A stretch of DNA of 64,000 nucleotides from Siderastrea radians (GCA_964017195.1 OZ024895.1:31033375-31097374), one strand, 5' to 3'. Positions 21,436 through 32,084 are shown, counted from the stretch's first letter. The notes: generated by a model from the letters alone, not told the origin. Numbers and translations are program-made.

Positions 21436-22759
21436 CATTTTTACTTTTTACAAAATTGCAATAAAAGCATATTGCACATATTGCAAAGATGAAAACCCGT
21501 AAGAACTTCAAACCAAACCATAGTTGCTATAATTAAACCTCTCAATTCTCCCACAGTCCTCACATTTTCAGTATTTTTTTAAATACGGTAGAAAATGCCC
21601 TGCGTTTTATAAAATTGCATTTTCTGTATATTTGCGTGACTACTTATCGAAAGGTGATCGCCAACTAAGCGCCTGGGGTGGAAGGTTGAATTAACCTTAA
21701 ACTGTTGCATTTGGTTTTCACTGCGCTTAATGTCTAAATTCGACAAAATGTATCCAGTGTACATTCTAGCGTTTTGAGGTAGAACTTTTCACTCCAAGTT
21801 TTTGTCACGTAACTAGCTAGAAAATGACTTATGACGTTTGAAATCTTTACTAAAAAATTGGGAACTGAAAGATATCTGATATTCATCGTTTTTCTTCCTA
21901 GTTCTATGACTCAAAGTTAAGGGGCTTCATCAATCCCCCTTGTAATCGTGTCCATGTGTTAATGGAAACAGTCAATTTTTAAAACAGGTCGCGTGACATT
22001 ATCGCCAAATATAAATTACGTATACCACCTTAGAACGTGGTCACACTCACTTGGCACTATATCCCATAGAACACCCACGTTTGTTGTCTAACCCTTTGTT
22101 AAAAGGCGCAGATACAGTAGCCTGTGTAGCAGGTGTAAGCCGGGGAAGGCGTAGGGGAGCGAAAACGCGGAAGAAAAATGGGCGACTTGGGCTAGGGACG
22201 AGGGAACACCTGCTATAAAGACATTCAATTGCTCATCTCCGCCCACCGATTTTCAGGTATTCCAATTAAGTTAACTCTCAATGCAACCGCCAATCAGAAA
22301 CAGGGGCGAACTTTTCTGCATGACCGACTTCACGCTGGCATTCACCGAACAATTCTGTGTTGGCAATGAAGCGTGTAAAAATGAAGTTCGGATGATAATT
22401 TTTTTTTTCGAACCAAAGAACAACTTATATTGAATAACACCCTTTTGGTCTAGAATGCTTCTAATTTCTAACTAAGAATAACACACACCGATTGCCCGTC
22501 AAGAATTGCCTCCAAAGCAAACTAAACGTCAAAATTTTGACATTTTACGTATCTTCTCGCCACGCAGATAAAATTTGCTAAAATTAAACTTCAACTTATA
22601 AATTGGATTTGTGTTCGTTCAAATGAAAGCTGTTGTTTTGGAAATAAGGAACCATCGACATCTTCATGAACATGCGTGGACGTGGCCCGGGAGGGCACGT
22701 GTTTTGAGGGAAGCTAAAATCCTTCGCAAAATTCAAAATGTTCAATGTAATCGTTCGCC
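21436..22759. other. Copy B sequence upstream of LINE ORF1 fragment
   Basis: Counterpart of 11926-13264. No gene is recognised. Confidence 0.45.
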
Positions 22760-23188
22760 TTGGATACCTGCATAGCGTTAACCTCTGGTGACAAGAACAG
22801 GGTGCAAAAAACAGCAAAGTACCGCAGTTCGGCAGAAGAAGAACCGAGAAGTCCAAAGCGACAAATCAGGCGGCCAACGAGCAAAAAGCTACAAAAGAAT
22901 CTGCCACAGAACCAAGCCTGTCTGAAATTAGAAAGATGCTGACTGATGTCCAATCTACAACCTCTATCATCCTCTCAAAAAACAGCAATTTAGCCGCTGA
23001 GTTAGCTGAGCTGAAAAATGCTTTTGAGTCACAAAAGAGAGAACTGAGCGACGTGAAGAACCTAGTGGAGAAGACAATGAGTCTTAACAAAAAATTGAGC
23101 GAAGAACTGGAAGCAGGCTCGAAAGAAAATCAATGACCAAGCTGAAGAAATCGTAGAATTGTGGAGCCTAAATAACGACCTTGAGCAA
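22760..23188 (+). pseudogene. LINE ORF1-like N-terminal coiled-coil half, copy B
   Basis: This is the same coiled-coil protein as at 13266. Loss of one A in the A-run near 22806 shifts the frame after DKNRVQ. The coiled coil resumes in another frame from 22936 (SIILSKNSNLAAELAELKN) and shifts again near 23125 to KKINDQAEEIVELWSLNNDL. The reading is cut at CTTGAGCAA (23180-23188) by the fold-back element. It resumes at CTCGAGCAG (24830) with LEQYTRK. The two halves together cover an L1-type ORF1 architecture. Confidence 0.65.
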
Positions 23189-23190
23189 GG

Positions 23191-23448
23191 CAGCCCTGCA
23201 CTGATTCAAAACGGCTCTTTGATTGGCTAGTTATAATTAGCGAGAACAATAGAATTTTTTTTTGCATAGAATGATGTGATATATGTGTCACTGATTATTC
23301 GTTTTCAAGTCGACTTGTTTGTTTTAGTAGTAAACCAAATCTTACTGTTAGGTCCCCTTTCTTGATATATCGCATCATTTTATGAAAATAGTGTATTTTT
23401 CCAGCTAACTAGCCAATCACAGAGCCGCTTTGAATCGATGCAGGGCTG
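23191..23448. mobile_element. 258-bp MITE forming the left end of the fold-back element
   Basis: Positions 23191-23233 and 23406-23448 are inverted copies, 4 mismatches in 43 (core CAGCCCTGCA...CTAGTTA). The same terminal sequence occurs a third time at 24790-24829. In copy A only its left half survives (from 13698). Confidence 0.75.
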
Positions 23449-23524
23449 ACCTATTCCTTAAGAACGAGAAGACCTAAACCACAACAAAGGATCGTGCCAG
23501 TTGAACCTCTTGGTTCTACCGGCT

Positions 23525-23925
23525 ATACTGAGTGTACCGAGTGTACCCAACGTACCGAATATACCGAGTGTACCGAGTGTACCGGCCGTACCGAGTGTAC
23601 CGAGTGTACCAGCTGTACCGAATGTACCGGCCGTACCGAATATACCGAGTGTACCGAGTGTACCGGCCGTACCGAGTGTACCGAGTGTACCGAGTGTACC
23701 GAGTGTACCGGCCGTACCGAGTGTACCGAGTGTACCAGCTGTACCGAATGTACCGGCCGTACCGAGTGTACCGAGTGTACCAGCTGTACCGAATGTACCG
23801 GCCGTACCGAATATACCGAGTGTACCGAGTGTACCGGCCGTACCGAGTGTACCGAGTGTACCAGCTGTACCGAATGTACCGGCCGTACCGAGTGTACCGA
23901 GTGTACCGAGTGTTGCAGCTGTACT
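23525..23925. repeat. 9-bp minisatellite array 1 (unit GAGTGTACC)
   Basis: About 44 units of GAGTGTACC with variants GGCCGTACC, AGCTGTACC, GAATGTACC and GAATATACC, arranged in higher-order repeats of 45 and 36 bp. All three plus frames stay open because 9 is a multiple of 3 and the unit lacks stops. They read as tri-peptide repeats (VPS, TEC and YRV types). No start context or domain suggests translation. Confidence 0.9.
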
Positions 23926-24403
23926 AAATTTGGTGGTGCAAATGGTTATGGAGCTCCAGTGGCTGATGCAGAAAATGATGGCCGTAAAAACTGTTTCCTC
24001 ACTGTAAAGCCGATAAAGTAATCTCTCCAGTTTGATAAGTCCTCTTAAGTCCTCTAAAATGGCACTTTTTTTAGATTTTTGCCAAGAAAGAGTTCATACA
24101 AAGATAAGTTTAGGACGGCATAAATGTTTTCGGGAGAATTGAAAATCGCTATCCAGATGTCCACATAACTTAGAGAGAACTAGTGCCTGAACTATATTTT
24201 TATATTAAATGGTAGAGAATTATTAAATTTCCAAAGTTGCAAAAGTGTGATAACAAGAGGATGATACTTGCTGATACTCTAGACAATAATTTCAAAGGGT
24301 TCAAAGCTCTGTGGAAGATGAACTTTTGGTGTCCATGTTACTTCATTATACCAAGTCTGTCCTAAAAATGACAGTCAGTTCTAATTGGCAAATCGAGGTC
24401 AGA

Positions 24404-24672
24404 AGTACAGCCGGTACACTCGGTACACTCGGTACAGCCGGTACGGCCGGTACACTCGGTACAGCCGGTACAGCCGGTACACTCGGTACACTCGGTACAG
24501 CCGGTACAGCCGGTACACTGGGTACAGCCGGCACAGCCGGTACACTCGGTACAATCAGTACAGTCGGTACAGCCGGTACACTCGGTACAGTCGGTACAGC
24601 CGGTACACTCGGTACAATCAGTACAGTCGGTACAGCCGGTACACACGGTACACTCGTTACTGTCGGTACAGC
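24404..24672. repeat. 9-bp minisatellite array 2 (unit GGTACACTC), inverted relative to array 1
   Basis: About 30 units of GGTACACTC with variants GGTACAGCC, GGTACAATC and GGTACAGTC. It is the reverse complement of the array 1 unit. The variants differ from array 1 (GCC- and GTC-type units dominate), so the arms have evolved separately after inversion. Confidence 0.9.
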
Positions 24673-24829
24673 CAAAGAAGGTAGGGTAGTCACTCTTTTA
24701 TCCGTAGATAGGCAGGTATATGGTCAAACCTGTGATGTGATTGGCTCGGTACAATCCCGTACGGAAATGCTCAAGGCGGAACAAAGCGGACCAATCAGAG
24801 AGCCGCTTTGGAACGGTGCAGGACAACTG

Positions 24830-25391
24830 CTCGAGCAGTACACTCGAAAGAAGCTTCGTAGAAATATGCAGAATACCAGAAAGTGCCTACAACTCGACCG
24901 AGGAAGCAGTTTCAAAAGTTGCTGAAATGCTCGAGGTTCCAGTGTGTCAGGAAGATATTGAAATTTCGCATCATCTAAACAGGAAAGGATCAGAGAAAGG
25001 TATTAGACCTTTTATAGTGAAATTTGTAATTCGTAAGGCTAAAACTAGATCGTACAAGTCAAGAGCTAAACTTAAAAACGTCCGTGTAGGTAATTTATTA
25101 CCAAGGTGTTCGGCGGCCACTCGCACTGAAGGCGGTCGTATGTTTATTAATGAAAATTTAACGAGTTTTATCCCAAAAATAGTGAAGGCAAACGATATGC
25201 GTAAAGACGGAATGATAACCATTTGCTGGACATTGGATAGGAAAGTGTATATTAAAACCTCACCAGAAGGTAGTCCCGATAGGATTTATGAAGAAGATGA
25301 TCTTCAGGACTTTAATCCCATAGTAATTTCGTCTTCCTTACACCACATCATTATTATTATTATTGTTTGTGAAGGATATAAGCTTAAATGA
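24830..25391 (+). pseudogene. LINE ORF1-like C-terminal half (RRM/CTD-like)
   Basis: After LEQYTRK (24830-24850) a one-base shift leads to SFVEICRIPESAYNSTEEAV, then VPVCQEDIEISHHLNRKGS, RPFIVKFVIRKAKTRSYKSR, NVRVGNLLPRCSAATRTEGG, MFINENLTSFIPKIVKAND and KVYIKTSPEGSPDRIYEEDD. This matches the L1-type ORF1 order: end of coiled coil, RRM-like core (IEISHHLN...PFIVKF), then C-terminal domain. The frame ends at 25391 after an ATT-repeat-coded Ile run. It is the downstream half of the protein started at 22760. Confidence 0.7.
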
Positions 25392-25569
25392 GTCAGAAAA
25401 GGGTTCGCATACATTCAGATTTTCTTTTTAGCTTTGGAGATTTGTTGGTGTGTTAATATTATAATGAAGGCAATAAGCCAGTATACTGATAGAGAAATGG
25501 TCCTAAGGAGGAGGGCCACAGGTTCATTAGTTCTTAACTGTAAAGTGTTACCCTCGTAAAATAAAGTTA

Positions 25570-25613
<44 letters not shown>
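25392..25613 (+). mobile_element. LINE-like 3' region with (ATT)n tail
   Basis: Noncoding sequence ends AAAATAAAGTTATTGTTATT and then (ATT)n at about 25573-25613. This is a typical non-LTR 3' tail, placed directly after ORF1 with no ORF2 between. It may be the tail of an ORF1-only element, or an inter-ORF repeat if the ORF2 at 27461 belongs to the same LINE. Confidence 0.5.
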
Positions 25614-25614
<1 letters not shown>

Positions 25615-27212
25615 GCGGAGCCTGCGGGCAAAGCCCGCCAGCGGAGCTCCATTGCTAAGGAAATTTGGTAATGTATCGATGCGAAAAATTTTGGTTGTGA
25701 CGTCAGCGTACGTCCGTCCATCCGTCCGTCCGTCCGTCCGTACAGACTCTGGGGGAGGGGGAGGGAAGTCCCAAGGCAACCCGACCGGGAGTGGAGAATG
25801 CCATCTTTTCTTGGCGGGAAATCGCGCGGTGCTTTTGGGCAACCGGCGTTTTTCTTGGCGGGAAATCGCATGACCATCGTCGCTATTGAAAAAGAGGTTT
25901 CTTTAAAAAGCTTAAGTTTATTTGTTCGACGGTACTGTAGTTTTAAACTTGAGAAAAAAAACATTTAATACCTATAAATGGAAAGAAAAAGTTCAAAAGA
26001 ATACTGGTAGTAGGCGAAAACTTCAAGTTACGAAAGCTGCCTTCAAAGGACCTCATCGCTTTGTTTTCTTCACGACGGAGAGCTTGCCTTGTTCTGAAAC
26101 ACAACCGAGTAAGTGAAGTTTTTAAATGGTTTAAGGTGCATGATTTTGAGTATTTATTACGGTCAAAGAAATTACATTTTGAAATTGAATTTATGTCATT
26201 AGAAATGTGTCATTTACTTTTGACTTCAAAAAATTATTAGAAAACGAGCTCAGATTTGTGACAGATGTAGTCTTAGAATATTTTGCCATGCTCGAAATGT
26301 AATGCGAATTGCATTTAAGTATAAATTTACGGGTTTTCGAATAAACTTTTTCAAAAATGATTTCTCTGTTTATTATTTTGTGTTTGTTTATTCATAACAG
26401 TAGGTCAAAGCACAGTCGCAAGGCAACTGCACAAGCATCATTTACGGCGAATAATTGCTTTCAATTTTAACTGTCAGATCGGTTTGTGCAATTGTCGATT
26501 TTCTTGTCCTAGAACTTTTCAATAGTAAGCGAAGCAATTGTCGGTTTAAGACTATTTTATCCGAAAAGCTTCCGAAAAACAAGTTTTTTTGCCTTCCTCA
26601 AAGCGCCTAACTTTAAATGGGCTTACTTCGCATCCGCAAAACTTATGCCATAATTTAAAGCGTGTTTGGTGTTTGCTCGTTTTCAATCTTGATGGTATAA
26701 ATTTTGACCAGACTAATAGGGGCAGTTCATGCTATTTGTTAACTGAACATCCGAACGTTAACGCGATGAAGATAACCCATTTACTGCAGAACAAGTTTTA
26801 TTTTGTTGTTGTACATGAGCGCCGTTTCAAGTTCATTCAAGCCAACAGCCAATAATCCAAGGAGATTTGACAAACCTTGACAGTTAATGACAGGATATGG
26901 AAACATTTAAAAAACCAAGCAAGACTGCTCCTGAGTAAAAATATGTGTTCAGTTTGATGCCCGAAAAAAAAATTAAGCTGTGCTCAGCCTCTAGAATGAC
27001 CTTTCGAGCTTGGATTTACAGAACAGATCGTCAAAATCTTGGAGGACAATTCGGAACACTTTCGGGCCTTTTGAGAAACACTTTTCGAAAGGGAACGAGC
27101 CAAAGAAAGCCCCGAAATATATTTCAGAGCGAAAAGTTTCAGGACTGTTTTTGAGAAACGAGCACCAGTTTATTCCTTGGAGGCTCCGCTTTTAGGCATG
27201 GCTAAATCTATA

Positions 27213-27217
<5 letters not shown>
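25614..27217. mobile_element. GC-ended DNA transposon inserted in the (ATT)n tail
   Basis: The left end is AGCGGAGCCTGCGGGCAAAG. The right end, inverted, has AGCGGAGCCTCCAAGG, extending to TTTAGGCATGGCTAAATC and TATATTA. (ATT)n continues on both sides (before 25613 and 27212-27268), so it split an ATT tract. Near the left end are (CCGT)n at 25711-25740 and two GGCGGGAAATCGC repeats. Small frames (25922-26116, 26589-26855, 26945-27154) show no known domain. A related element lies at 29504-30465. Confidence 0.55.
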
Positions 27218-27269
<52 letters not shown>

Positions 27270-27460
27270 GTAAAGGAAGGGTTTTCTGTACGCGGAAAAC
27301 TGCTTGTATTCATTCAAAAGAGCTAGTTACTAAAGAGCTAGTTCTTGACGATGACTCAATCTGGATTCTTATCAACGTAAGCATCGTTCGGGATGTGAAA
27401 TATACAGCTAACCCCGCGATAAAAAGAAATCTGCATTGGTAACAACTTATTGCATAACAA

Positions 27461-28951
27461 ATGTCGCGTAAATTAAAACTGCTTCCTCTGAATATGAGAA
27501 GACTTCGTAATCAAAATAAAAGAAGAGCGTATTTTTTCCTATTTGAAGTCACAAAAAGCAACAACCTACTGTTTTCAAGAAACATATTCTTTGACAAATT
27601 ATGAAAAGGTATGGTCTTCGGAATGGGATGGACACATAATTTATTTATGTGGAACTGCACACTCGAGAGGAGCCTGTATCCTATTAAATCCCGTTTTAAC
27701 ATTCCACTTTCGCACTATCGAATCGGACCCTCAGGGGAGATTTGTAATTGCAAAAATTAAAGTTGAAGAGGAATAGTTTCTCATCGTAAATATTTATGCG
27801 CCAAATGACTGTCGGTACCAAGATAATTTCATCAAAACGGTGAGTGAATATATCATATCAAAAACAGATGCTTCAAGGGTTATCATCGTTGGCGACTGGA
27901 ACCTAACGCCGAATCGAATTGATAAACAAGGTGGTGAACCACGGAAAGCAACAACGTATAGAAACGCTGTTATTCACCTTATAGATGAACGTAATCTTAC
28001 TGATATGTATCGACAATTACACCCAAGTACCAATTCGGTTCCTTATATGTCAAAAACTTTAAAGATAAAATCAAGACTTGATTTTTTCCTTGTGTCTCGC
28101 CCGATCTCTTTCGATGTTTTTAAAGCGGAGATTCGCACATCAGTAGCACCTGACCATAAATCAGTTTTTCTAAGGATCGAAATTAAAAGTGAATCAAAAA
28201 AGGACCGGGTTTGTGTAAATTCAACAATACCCTGTTAGAAGATGAGAACTACAAAGAGCTTATTATCATGTTCTGTTACCGGCAAATTGTCGAAAAATAC
28301 TCGGAAGTAACAGATAAACAACTATTATGGGAACTATTAAAAATGGAACTGCGCTCTAAGACTATAAAATATTCGAAACAAAAAAGGAGAAAAATTAAAG
28401 ATATAGAAATCACTCTTCAAACTAGGCTACAAGATCCTGACAATAAAATTTGCAGCAGCAACATTTTAGATAAAGAAATCTTAGATAGGTACGAGGCCGC
28501 CAAAGATTAGAGTTAAAAGGCATACATGAATTAAGGGCACATGAGGCCACGTTCTGGTCAAAAATGAAATGGATAGAAAAAGGCGAAAAACCAACAAAAT
28601 ATTTCTTCAAGTTGGAAAAATCGCATTAAAAAAAACGTTTGCGAGTTAAGGCTGGAAAAAGACGAGATTACATCAAATCCCACACTAATAAACAAAGAGA
28701 TTGTAAGCTTTATGCTAACATGTACACTTCAAAGATTGATGAAACACGAACATCGCAACAAAAATTACCCTTTGAAGACTTTATGGAAGGGTTTAATATC
28801 CCCCAATTAAGCAAGGAAGAACAAGGACACTTCGATCAAGACTTGATCTACAAAGAGCTTAAAGACTCATCAAGCAGCCTCGCTGATAATGAAACGCCAC
28901 AGGGAGACGGATTTACAAAAGAATTTTACGAAGCTTTCTTTGATCTTCTTT
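27461..28951 (+). pseudogene. L1/Tx1-type LINE ORF2, endonuclease and start of RT, broken
   Basis: The start ATG at 27461 gives KLLPLNMRRLRNQNKRRAYF, the usual start of an EEP (APE-type) endonuclease. In other frames follow CFQETYSLTNYEKVWSSEWD, IIYLCGTAHSRGACILLNP, VIIVGDWNLTPNRID, LDFFLVSRPI and APDHKSVF, which are the catalytic endonuclease boxes. Next come WIEKGEKPTKYFFKLEK and NETPQGDGFTKEFYEAFFDL, the lead-in to the RT domain. The sequence ends before the RT core. Damage includes a shift near 27535, a stop at 27774, a shift near 28215, and stops at 28508, 28627 and 28951. It would nick target DNA to prime reverse transcription if intact. Confidence 0.85.
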
Positions 28952-29503
28952 GAAAAGACTTGAGCAGGTATCAAAAAAAACAAAATCACTTGAATTTCGC
29001 GATTTTACCAAGTTTCGTTATTTTCTACAATGCGATTTAACATTTCTTGAATTTAGGCAAAACGACTTCATTCAAAAACATCAACACTAACAAAAACACG
29101 ACGTCCTTGTTACCTCGACAGTATCAACAAAACAGTTCTCAGAAGCTGTTCACGTTTAATATAGTAGTTATCTTCTTGTAGTTATGTTCTACAGGGTCGA
29201 TCTCGAGTCAATATTCATCATCATCCTTCTCCATCATACAGTGAAAGGTGCTTAAGGTCTTTAAAGAAAAATGATGCCATTTAACTTCTTGTGCTATTCA
29301 AGTCTGATGGATCATTTGTGTAAATGTTGTGATATGGATCAACAGGCGGCAAAGCGTCGTCCCTGTTACCGCGTCTTTTATTCCCGCTTTCTCCCATCCT
29401 TTCAAAATATGAACCTTTCTCTCGCGGCGCTGGTGAAGAAGCTGTACATTTCGACCAACCACATTGCAGGAATTGGCGTAACAGAAATTGCCTCAGTATA
29501 GCT
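28952..29503. other. No recognised gene
   Basis: A 76-codon frame at 29271-29501 (+) has several Cys residues but no recognisable domain. LINE homology is not visible past 28951. Confidence 0.4.
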
Positions 29504-30465
29504 TAATATATAGATTTAGCCAAGCCTAAAAGCGGAACTCCATATCTACCTGGCTACCATCGGCCGCCTATAAATTCTTCAGAATTTCTTGTTTACTATT
29601 ATTAACCTAGGTACTTGACCTCGTTAAATACTGTATAATTTTAGTCTCTTAAGCGTATTATTTTAGTATAAACATGGAGTTATAATTCTATTTCGTGATT
29701 CAATCAAATCTAGTTTATCTATCTGTGCTTTTGCTTTAAGTTCGCTAGGCAAATTCATTCAATCTTTTATGGGCATTTTTCATTTGTTTTGATTGCTGTT
29801 ATTTTACTTGTCGCTTTGTCTTTTGTAATTGGAGACGCGTGTTCGCTTCGAAACCACCAGAAATTCCCTTTTGGTTTTGTTTACAGATTATTGCACAAAA
29901 TTGCACACATTTTGTCGTAAATTCAATCTGTTTATTGTGAATAACTTTGATTCTGTTTTACAACTGCCAATTGGAAAGCTATGTTCTTTTTAATTCTGTT
30001 TGGTAAACCGGATTCGCTTCATTCATTTTAAAATACAAAGGTCATGCTTTAGGTCAGAATTATTTGTTAACAGATTAGTACTTTTCTGCTCGACTTATAC
30101 GCTTGCTTTTGCTCTAACCTTACATCCTGGAATGTAGAATCCTGTTTTTCGTCATGTTATGGCTGTTGGATACCATTTTACTGTAAAATTATCCATTGCT
30201 TTCACGAGTTATTTTATCACCACGCGAGTCGCTTGTGCAACACGGGTCAAAAGACTTACGCAATTACTAGCACACCATTGGCTAGAAGCTGGGCGAAAAT
30301 TGTCTCATGTAAGAATGTCATGAAATGTGAAGGACGTACGTACGGACGTACGGGGCACGCACCCACGAGCCATTCCGCTTGCCATGATCATAAAAAAAAC
30401 AGCATGCCTCTTAGTATGAGTATGGAGCTCTACTCCGCGGCGTTCGGCCGCAAAGCAGTTCCGCT
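29504..30465. mobile_element. GC-ended DNA transposon, second copy
   Basis: The left end TATAGATTTAGCCAAGCC then AAAAGCGGAACTCC is an inverted match (about 38 bp) to 27179-27217. The right end, inverted, starts AGCGGAACTGCTTTGC. Near the right end are ACGTACGTACGGACGTACGG and a GGAGCTC core, matching the left-end layout of the element at 25614 in reverse. It is therefore a shorter relative in opposite orientation. Confidence 0.5.
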
Positions 30466-31309
30466 AAAATTTCCTTCTGTAAATGTTTTACTGGTAATAA
30501 ATTCAGGACATAATGACAGTCACTTATTTTTCGCGTCATCTTATGTTCGCGACACTGCTACACTTATAATAATCTTGCATTTTGTTTTTAAATCGCAAAA
30601 TCCGCGCCTTTTTCGTCAGTTTCGTGCATTTCGGAGGTGGTGAATCCAAAATGGCCACCGTTTCCTACGTCATATGGCTACATCGACTCATTCTCCGGCG
30701 GGTATAGCTTAGGGAAAATAATTGGCCGCGCTTGTGTTAGTAAACGTTCGATTTGTGGTTTTGATTGCATAATATTCTTATTTGGTGCAATGTCTGAACT
30801 TGCTGACGTGAGTGAAAATGGAATTCTGCATTGTACGAAACTCAAGGTAGCATAAACATTCTAACACCATGCAACAATTATACTAAGGCACAAATCATAA
30901 TTCGAACTGTGTATCCTTACTTTAAAGACGATACATAAAATTAAACGCCGCACAAATAGAACTGTAATAAACAAACACCCATATTGTCGTTAATCAATGA
31001 GACTAGACAACTCAACAACAAACGGGCGCGTTTGACTTTCACAACACAACTAACACGCAATTACATTTCACCACCACATTCCTGAACAAAAACATACTCC
31101 ATCTAAATTACACCGTCTAATAATGTTCACTTTTCAGAGACATTCACTGACAGGAATTAGAATACTATAACCTAGGATTTAAGTTCTTTGGCGCTTCTTA
31201 AGGTTTCAAACTCAGCCGTACATTTCTTAAAACGGCTGCCATAGCTTTTTCTTGAACTCAGTACAGATAAAGAGAGCTAAATGAACTACAAGTACTCTGA
31301 CCCTTTATG
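30466..31309. other. No recognised gene; possible promoter-like patch
   Basis: A GC-richer patch at 30615-30720 carries ATCCAAAATGGCCACC and TACGTCATATGG (CRE-like). No adjoining open frame has a recognisable domain. The rest is AT-rich. Confidence 0.35.
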
Positions 31310-31530
31310 AATAGAAACCTCCGTGATATGCCATCATAAGTACGCTGTGATCAAGCCCTTTTTGAATAAAATACAGTTTTTCAGGCAAAAATCAACACAG
31401 TATTTAATTGTCTAGCATGAAAAGGTTTCGATTTTCGCCGTTTTTCATAATTTCTCACTTTGTGCAAAATCCAAGGTGGCAGCCATCTTCGGAGCCAATT
31501 TGGAAGATGTCAAATAACATTGACCGCAAC
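31310..31530 (-). mobile_element. MITE family 1, partial diverged copy 5
   Basis: GATATGCCATCATAAGTACG, then ATCAAGCCCTTTTTGAA and ATCCAAGGTGGCAGCCATC follow the same order as the inverted copy at 34416. The termini are not identified. Confidence 0.5.
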
Positions 31531-32084
31531 TTCTAGAGAAAATCACAGGCTATCTACACTATACCAAAGGTAAAATCTAAAGGCACCGTTTAGAACTCGG
31601 CGAATTGTCGGAGAGAGTTCCCTCTCTTCGTAAAAAAATTTCGGTTGTTTTCTTGTGTTTACCCAGAGTGCCAGGCGGTAAACGTACAAGCTTGTGTAAA
31701 GATGGCGGCCTTTGGCCGACGACGGACCGAGATTCTTCTTATAGGTTTTAAAGAGCCAGTTCAGAATTACAGTCACTTTCAGGTACTTCCATTTCCTTTG
31801 CCGTCAATTTCTGGTCAGTTGTTGATTTTTTCATTCCACGAAAAAAAAAAAGCGTCGTTGTCTTCGACCTGTTTTCTTTTGATGCAACGCTGATTTATTG
31901 AAGTGCTCGAGGTTTTTTTTTTATTTTGGGTGTGGTTCAGCTCCTGACGGTTTTTTTTAATTGACTGTAGTGTTAGGAAATGAGTTGCATTGCAGGCTAA
32001 GATAATGGATCTCCATTAGTTTGTGACAAGAAAGCAGAGATCAATGTAGTCCAGTCAATCTATGAATTTTTGATGGTCAAAAAA
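31531..32084. other. No recognised gene; YY1-like promoter patch
   Basis: AAAGATGGCGGCC at 31699-31711 is a YY1-type motif. It overlaps an 82-codon frame (31645-31893) starting with MFSCVYPECQAV; a possible splice donor (CAG/GTACTT) lies near 31780. No domain is recognised. This could be a first exon or MITE sequence. Confidence 0.35.

Larger units (their letters stand above)
14585..23275 (+). repeat. Large segmental duplication, copy B
   Basis: Collinear with copy A (1695-13774). Private features are the TTAA-flanked insertion (18208-20227) and losses of about 165 bp (near 14993), about 88 bp (near 15655) and about 605 bp (near 16599). Accounting for insertions and losses, both copies give about 7.5 kb. 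Shared short frames (7797/15898, 11191/20699, 6853/15038) are therefore duplicates, not evidence of selection. Confidence 0.85.
23189..24829. mobile_element. Fold-back element with inverted minisatellite arms, inserted in LINE ORF1
   Basis: The ends are inverted repeats of about 38 bp: GCACTGATTCAAAACGGCTC at the left against the complement of GAGCCGCTTTGGAACGGTGC at the right. They are flanked by near-identical 9-mers CTTGAGCAA and CTCGAGCAG (copy A keeps CTCGAGCAA). Inside, array 1 (about 23525-23925) and array 2 (about 24404-24672) use the same 9-bp unit in opposite orientation, so the DNA or RNA can fold into a long hairpin. No transposase is present. The architecture resembles Drosophila Foldback-type elements, and a 9-bp duplication suggests MULE-type mobilisation. 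That assignment is inference. Confidence 0.7.

Noticed and set aside
23494..24021. Open frames of 131-175 codons with Thr-Glu-Cys, Val-Pro-Ser or Tyr-Arg repeats
   Set aside because: All three frames are open only because a 9-bp unit without stops is repeated. There is no conserved flanking domain, signal peptide or codon preference. Treated as minisatellite DNA.
23525..24672. CRISPR-like array
   Set aside because: Units are contiguous 9-mers with no unique spacers, in a eukaryotic context.
24311..24925. 204-codon Gly-Thr-Leu repeat frame and opposite-strand Cys-Thr-Gly frame
   Set aside because: Same artefact, from the inverted minisatellite array 2. The frame runs straight across the transposon end into LINE ORF1.
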